The translations under genes were made by a program, and so were the position numbers. From Rubellimicrobium aerolatum (GTDB lineage Bacteria > Pseudomonadota > Alphaproteobacteria > Rhodobacterales > Rhodobacteraceae), in contig NZ_JAGGJP010000009.1 of the NCBI RefSeq assembly GCF_017872975.1, forward strand, positions 62,001 through 126,000: a stretch of DNA of 64,000 nt, written 5' to 3'. This document shows positions 60,917 through 64,000 of the stretch, one piece after another. The stretch's first letter is position 1. Every line of letters begins with the position of its first letter. The notes beneath the pieces were generated by a model. The model saw only the letters and a list, made by a program, of their open reading frames with translations. It did no database searches and was not told the origin of the DNA.

Positions 60917-61005
60917 GGGACGATGCCGACCTATCCAAGATGGAATTTCGTGTCGTGTCTATATAAGCCCACGACTCGCGCAAGGAAAGACGCGAGGGAG
61001 CACGG

Positions 61006-61704
61006 ATGCCGTCCTGGACCATCGGATTCGACGCCGACGACACCCTTTGGCACAACGAACGCTTCTTCCGCGGCACCGAGGACCGCTTCGAGGAGCTGCT
61101 CTCGGCCCACATGGACGGGCCCGGCCTGCGCGCCCGCCTGCGGGAGGCGGAGCGGCGCAACCTCGGCATCTATGGCTTCGGGATCAAGGGGTTCACCCTC
61201 TCGATGATCGAGACGGCCGTGGAGGCGACCGAGGGCCGCGTCCCCGCCGCCGTGATCGGGGAGATCCTGGCCATGGGGCGCGACATGCTGGCGCACCCCA
61301 TCGACCTCCTTCCCCACGCCCGCGAGGCGGTCGAGGCGGCGGCGCGCGAGGGCGAGGTCGTGCTCATCACCAAGGGCGACCTCCTCGATCAGGAGCGCAA
61401 GCTGGCGCAGTCGGGCCTGGGCGACCTCTTCGACGCGGTGGAGATCGTCAGCGACAAGACCCCCGCCACCTACCTGCGCGTGTTCGCGCGCCACGGCGGA
61501 CGACAGTCGATGATGATCGGCAACTCGCTCAAGTCCGACGTGATCCCGGCGCTGGCCGCCGGGGCCTGGGGCGTCCACGTGCCCCATGGCCTGACCTGGG
61601 AGCTGGAGCACGCCGACCCGCCGCGCGACCACCCCCGCTTCCGGGAGATTCCCTCGCTGGGCGACCTCCCCGGCCTCGTCGCCACCCTCGATTCCCGGCA
61701 CTGA
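61006..61704 (+). CDS. HAD family hydrolase
   Basis: A 232-aa phosphatase-like HAD protein. The motif I DxD is in TIGFDADDTLWHNERFF; motif II Thr is in VVLITKGDLLDQE; the motif III/IV acidic residues are in MMIGNSLKSDVIPAL. The cap domain lies at about residues 20-110. The substrate is not readable. Divergent from clpS. Confidence 0.88.
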   Translation: MPSWTIGFDADDTLWHNERFFRGTEDRFEELLSAHMDGPGLRARLREAERRNLGIYGFGIKGFTLSMIETAVEATEGRVPAAVIGEILAMGRDMLAHPIDLLPHAREAVEAAAREGEVVLITKGDLLDQERKLAQSGLGDLFDAVEIVSDKTPATYLRVFARHGGRQSMMIGNSLKSDVIPALAAGAWGVHVPHGLTWELEHADPPRDHPRFREIPSLGDLPGLVATLDSRH

Positions 61705-61944
61705 GGCCGACACGCCACAGCGGATTTTTCTGTCGGCGCAGGGAACCGGCCGTCGCGGAGCAGCCACCCCGCCCGTGGTAGGCGCGCGCCGCGCCGACCG
61801 CAACGGCTAGGGGTCAATCGCTCGCGCGGTCGCGGACCCGGTCCCGCAAGATGCTTTTGCGTCGCCGCTCCCCGTGGTATCCTCCTCCTCCATAAGAGGT
61901 GAACGGGCACGCATCCGTTCCCCGGGGCAAGAAGGGGCAGTGTC

Positions 61945-63348
61945 ATGGGCAGTCGAATCCGGCGGTCAGCCTGGCTGGCGGTCATCCTTGTCGCGAACGT
62001 TCTCGGCGCTGTCGCGGCGCAGGCCGCGCCCTACGCCGCCTTCGTCATGGACGCGCGCACCGGCCAGATCTTCCACGAGGAGAACGCCGAGACGCCGCTG
62101 CATCCGGCGTCGCTCACCAAGATGATGACGCTCTATCTCGCCTTCCAGGCGATCCAGCAGGGTCAGATCTCGCTCGACACCGTGGTTCGCATCCCCCGCG
62201 ATGCCGCCGACGAGCCGCCCTCGCGGCTTGGCCTGCGCGCGGGGCAGGAGATCAAGCTCCGCTATCTTCTCCGCGCGGCGGCCGTGAAGTCCGCCAACGA
62301 CGCCGCCATGGCCATCGGCTATGCGCTCGGCGGCTCGCGCGAGGGGTTCTCCGACCGCATGAACGCGATGGCGCAGGCCATGGGCATGAAGGACACCCAC
62401 TTCATGAACCCCAACGGTCTGACCGAGCAGGGGCACTACTCCACCGCCCGGGACATGAGCATCCTGGGGCGGCACCTGATCTATGACTTCCCCCAGTACT
62501 ACAACCTGTTCTCGCGCCGGACCGCCGATGCGGGCCTCGCGCAGGTCGCCAACACCAACCGCCGCTTCCTCGACGCCTACGATGGCGCGGACGGCATCAA
62601 GACCGGCTTCACCAACGCGGCGGGCTACAACCTGACCGCCTCGGCGCAGCGCGGCGACGTGCGGATCATCGCCACCGTCTTCGGCGGCACCTCGACCGCC
62701 GACCGCAACGCCCGGACGGCGCGGCTCCTCGACATGGGCTTCGCCCACGCGCCCGCCCACGCCCAGGTGGTGATGACCGACCCGCCCGTGGCCGCCGCGA
62801 CGACGCGGGTGGCCGCCAACACGAACGCCGCGCCCGCCGAGGCCCAAGCCCCAGCTCCGCAGGGCAAGGTGCGCGTCAGCGGCCTCATCGAGACCTCGCT
62901 GCGCCCGCAGCCGCGCCCCGGCTCCACGGTCGTGGCCTTCGCCACCGCCGTCTCGGACGAGGAGATCGAGGATGCCGTCACCGCCGCCCTCGCCGAGCCC
63001 GACAAGGGCCCGACCGAGATCATCATGACCGCCGCCGCCATCCGACCCGAATCGGCTCCGCTGGTCGCGCCCGAGCCCGAGGTCGTGCAGCGCCTCTCGA
63101 CCTCCGGCGGCTCGCTCTGGGGCATCAACCTGGGCAGCTTCACCACACGCGACCGGGCGGAGCGGGCGCTGATCCAGGTGGCGCTGGCCGAGTCGACCAC
63201 GCTCGGCGACGGGCTGCGCCGGGTCATCCAGCGGTCGGGTGGCTTCGACGGCAACATCATGGGCCTGACCCGCGAGGAGGCCGACCTCGCCTGCCGCCGC
63301 CTCCAAGCCCGGGGGACCACCTGCTTCATGATCGGCACCGAGGAGTGA
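61945..63348 (+). CDS. D-alanyl-D-alanine carboxypeptidase with SPOR domain
   Basis: A 467-aa class A PBP5/DacA-type enzyme with a signal peptide (SAWLAVILVANVLGAVAAQA). Active-site motifs: SLTK in HPASLTKMMTLYL, SAN in VKSANDAAMAIG, KTG in DGIKTGFTNAAGYN. A Pro/Ala linker and a C-terminal SPOR domain (WGINLGSFTTRDRAERAL, LQARGTTCFMIG) follow, which would target denuded septal peptidoglycan. It trims the terminal D-Ala of stem peptides in the periplasm. Confidence 0.93.
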   Translation: MGSRIRRSAWLAVILVANVLGAVAAQAAPYAAFVMDARTGQIFHEENAETPLHPASLTKMMTLYLAFQAIQQGQISLDTVVRIPRDAADEPPSRLGLRAGQEIKLRYLLRAAAVKSANDAAMAIGYALGGSREGFSDRMNAMAQAMGMKDTHFMNPNGLTEQGHYSTARDMSILGRHLIYDFPQYYNLFSRRTADAGLAQVANTNRRFLDAYDGADGIKTGFTNAAGYNLTASAQRGDVRIIATVFGGTSTADRNARTARLLDMGFAHAPAHAQVVMTDPPVAAATTRVAANTNAAPAEAQAPAPQGKVRVSGLIETSLRPQPRPGSTVVAFATAVSDEEIEDAVTAALAEPDKGPTEIIMTAAAIRPESAPLVAPEPEVVQRLSTSGGSLWGINLGSFTTRDRAERALIQVALAESTTLGDGLRRVIQRSGGFDGNIMGLTREEADLACRRLQARGTTCFMIGTEE

Positions 63349-63417
63349 GGCCCGCCCGCGGAGCCGCCCCGACGGGTGGCCTGCGCAGTCGGGACGCCGG
63401 CCCGAAAGAATGATGAA

Positions 63418-63439
63418 GGGGGCCAAGCGGCCCCCTTTT
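63418..63439 (+). terminator. terminator of the carboxypeptidase gene
   Basis: GGGGGCC-AAGC-GGCCCCC followed by TTTT, 70 bp after the stop. Confidence 0.85.
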
Positions 63440-63460
63440 CCGTTCATGGGGCGGCCCGCC

Positions 63461-64000
63461 CTACTCCGCCGCCTGTGCCGCCGGAAAGGCCGCCGCCATC
63501 AGCGTCCGCGTGTAGTCCGACCGGGGGGCGCCGAAGACCTCGGCCGCCGGCCCCTGCTCCACCACGTCGCCGTCCTTCATCACCAGCACCCGGTGCGACA
63601 TCGCCCGGATCACCTTGAGATCGTGGCTGATGAACAGGAACGCCAGCCCGTGCCTCTGCTGGAGCCCGCGCAGGAGTTGCACGATCTGCACCTGCACCGT
63701 CATGTCGAGCGCGCTCGTCGGCTCGTCCAGCACCATCAGCCGGGGCTTGAGGACCAGCGCCCGCGCGATGGCGATGCGCTGCCGCTGCCCGCCCGAGAAC
63801 TCGTGCGGGTAGCGGTCCATCGTGGCGGGGTCGAGCCCCACCTCCCCCATGACCTCGGCCACCATTCCGCGCCGGTCGCGCCCCGGCTCCACGCCATGGA
63901 CGCCCAAGCCCTCGGCGATGATCTCGCCCACCGTCATGCGGGGGGACAGCGAGCCGTAGGGGTCCTGGAACACGATCTGCATCTGGCGCCGCAGGGGCCG
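63461..64000 (-). CDS. ABC transporter ATP-binding protein, peptide type (partial)
   Basis: The 3' part (about 180 residues) of an oligopeptide/dipeptide or microcin-C-type ABC ATPase; the 5' part lies beyond the window edge. Seen: the Q-loop in MQIVFQDPYGSLSPRMTVGE, the signature FSGGQRQRIAIARAL, Walker B LMVLDEPTSALD, and the H-loop in FLFISHDLKV. The frame stays open through 64000. Substrate unknown. Confidence 0.9.
   Translation of the reverse strand, partial: RPLRRQMQIVFQDPYGSLSPRMTVGEIIAEGLGVHGVEPGRDRRGMVAEVMGEVGLDPATMDRYPHEFSGGQRQRIAIARALVLKPRLMVLDEPTSALDMTVQVQIVQLLRGLQQRHGLAFLFISHDLKVIRAMSHRVLVMKDGDVVEQGPAAEVFGAPRSDYTRTLMAAAFPAAQAAE

Overview
The window is about 68-70% GC DNA from an alphaproteobacterium, most likely a member of the Rhodobacteraceae. 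The grounds are the gltD/gltB and hemC/hemE/hemF gene types, a DacA-type carboxypeptidase with a SPOR tail, clpS, and family-typical intergenic repeats. Host DNA occupies both ends (1 to about 9.83 kb and 53.05 to 64.0 kb). A prophage of roughly 40 kb lies between them.

Left flank, all minus strand: gltB (glutamate synthase large subunit), a GFA-like zinc protein, a secreted protein of unknown function, gltD, uppP and an NDUFA9-like SDR protein, then a plus-strand tRNA-Leu(CAG) with a clear promoter. gltD, the secreted gene, the GFA gene and gltB form one tightly packed unit.

Left junction (9.83-13.5 kb): two abutting gene remnants (a Na/Pi-cotransporter C-terminal fragment and a tail-tip J-like fragment), a HicA/HicB toxin-antitoxin pair with a palindromic operator, a DUF3800 gene, and a small frameshifted ORF. 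This looks like scar plus cargo at the prophage edge.

Prophage core: a lambda/HK97-type siphophage. The late genes run leftward from the terminase (35.8 kb) to a tail fibre (13.7 kb), mostly with ATGA stop/start overlaps: TerS, TerL (GpA type), gpW-like connector, lambda-type portal, prohead protease-capsid fusion, DUF2190 decoration protein, head-tail proteins, tail tube, tail assembly chaperones joined by a textbook -1 frameshift element, tape measure, tail tip, lysis genes, spike base protein and an SGNH-domain fibre. The replication block (36.1-44.3 kb, also leftward) has a split primase (CHC2/Toprim protein plus D5-type helicase-primase), a Bro-N protein, a DUF3310 protein and several unknowns. 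It is interrupted by a divergent BrnT/BrnA toxin-antitoxin pair and by a strongly folded 130-nt region that may be a new structured RNA. The immunity region (44.8-47.3 kb) has divergent Cro-like and CI-like genes and three unknown, partly membrane-bound genes downstream of the repressor. A second rightward block (47.5-53.1 kb) starts at a copy of the repressor operator. It carries a TerB-like gene, about a dozen tiny overlapping genes, a DUF5131 protein and a large serine integrase whose end lies inside a tRNA-Met(CAT) gene, the probable attachment site.

Right flank: a GlcD-like FAD oxidase, hemC, hemE, a LysE exporter, hemF, a lipoprotein, an RsmC-like methyltransferase, clpS, a HAD hydrolase, a D-Ala-D-Ala carboxypeptidase and the 3' end of a peptide ABC transporter ATPase gene. 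Two dispersed repeat modules occur in the host flanks only, which helps separate host from phage DNA.
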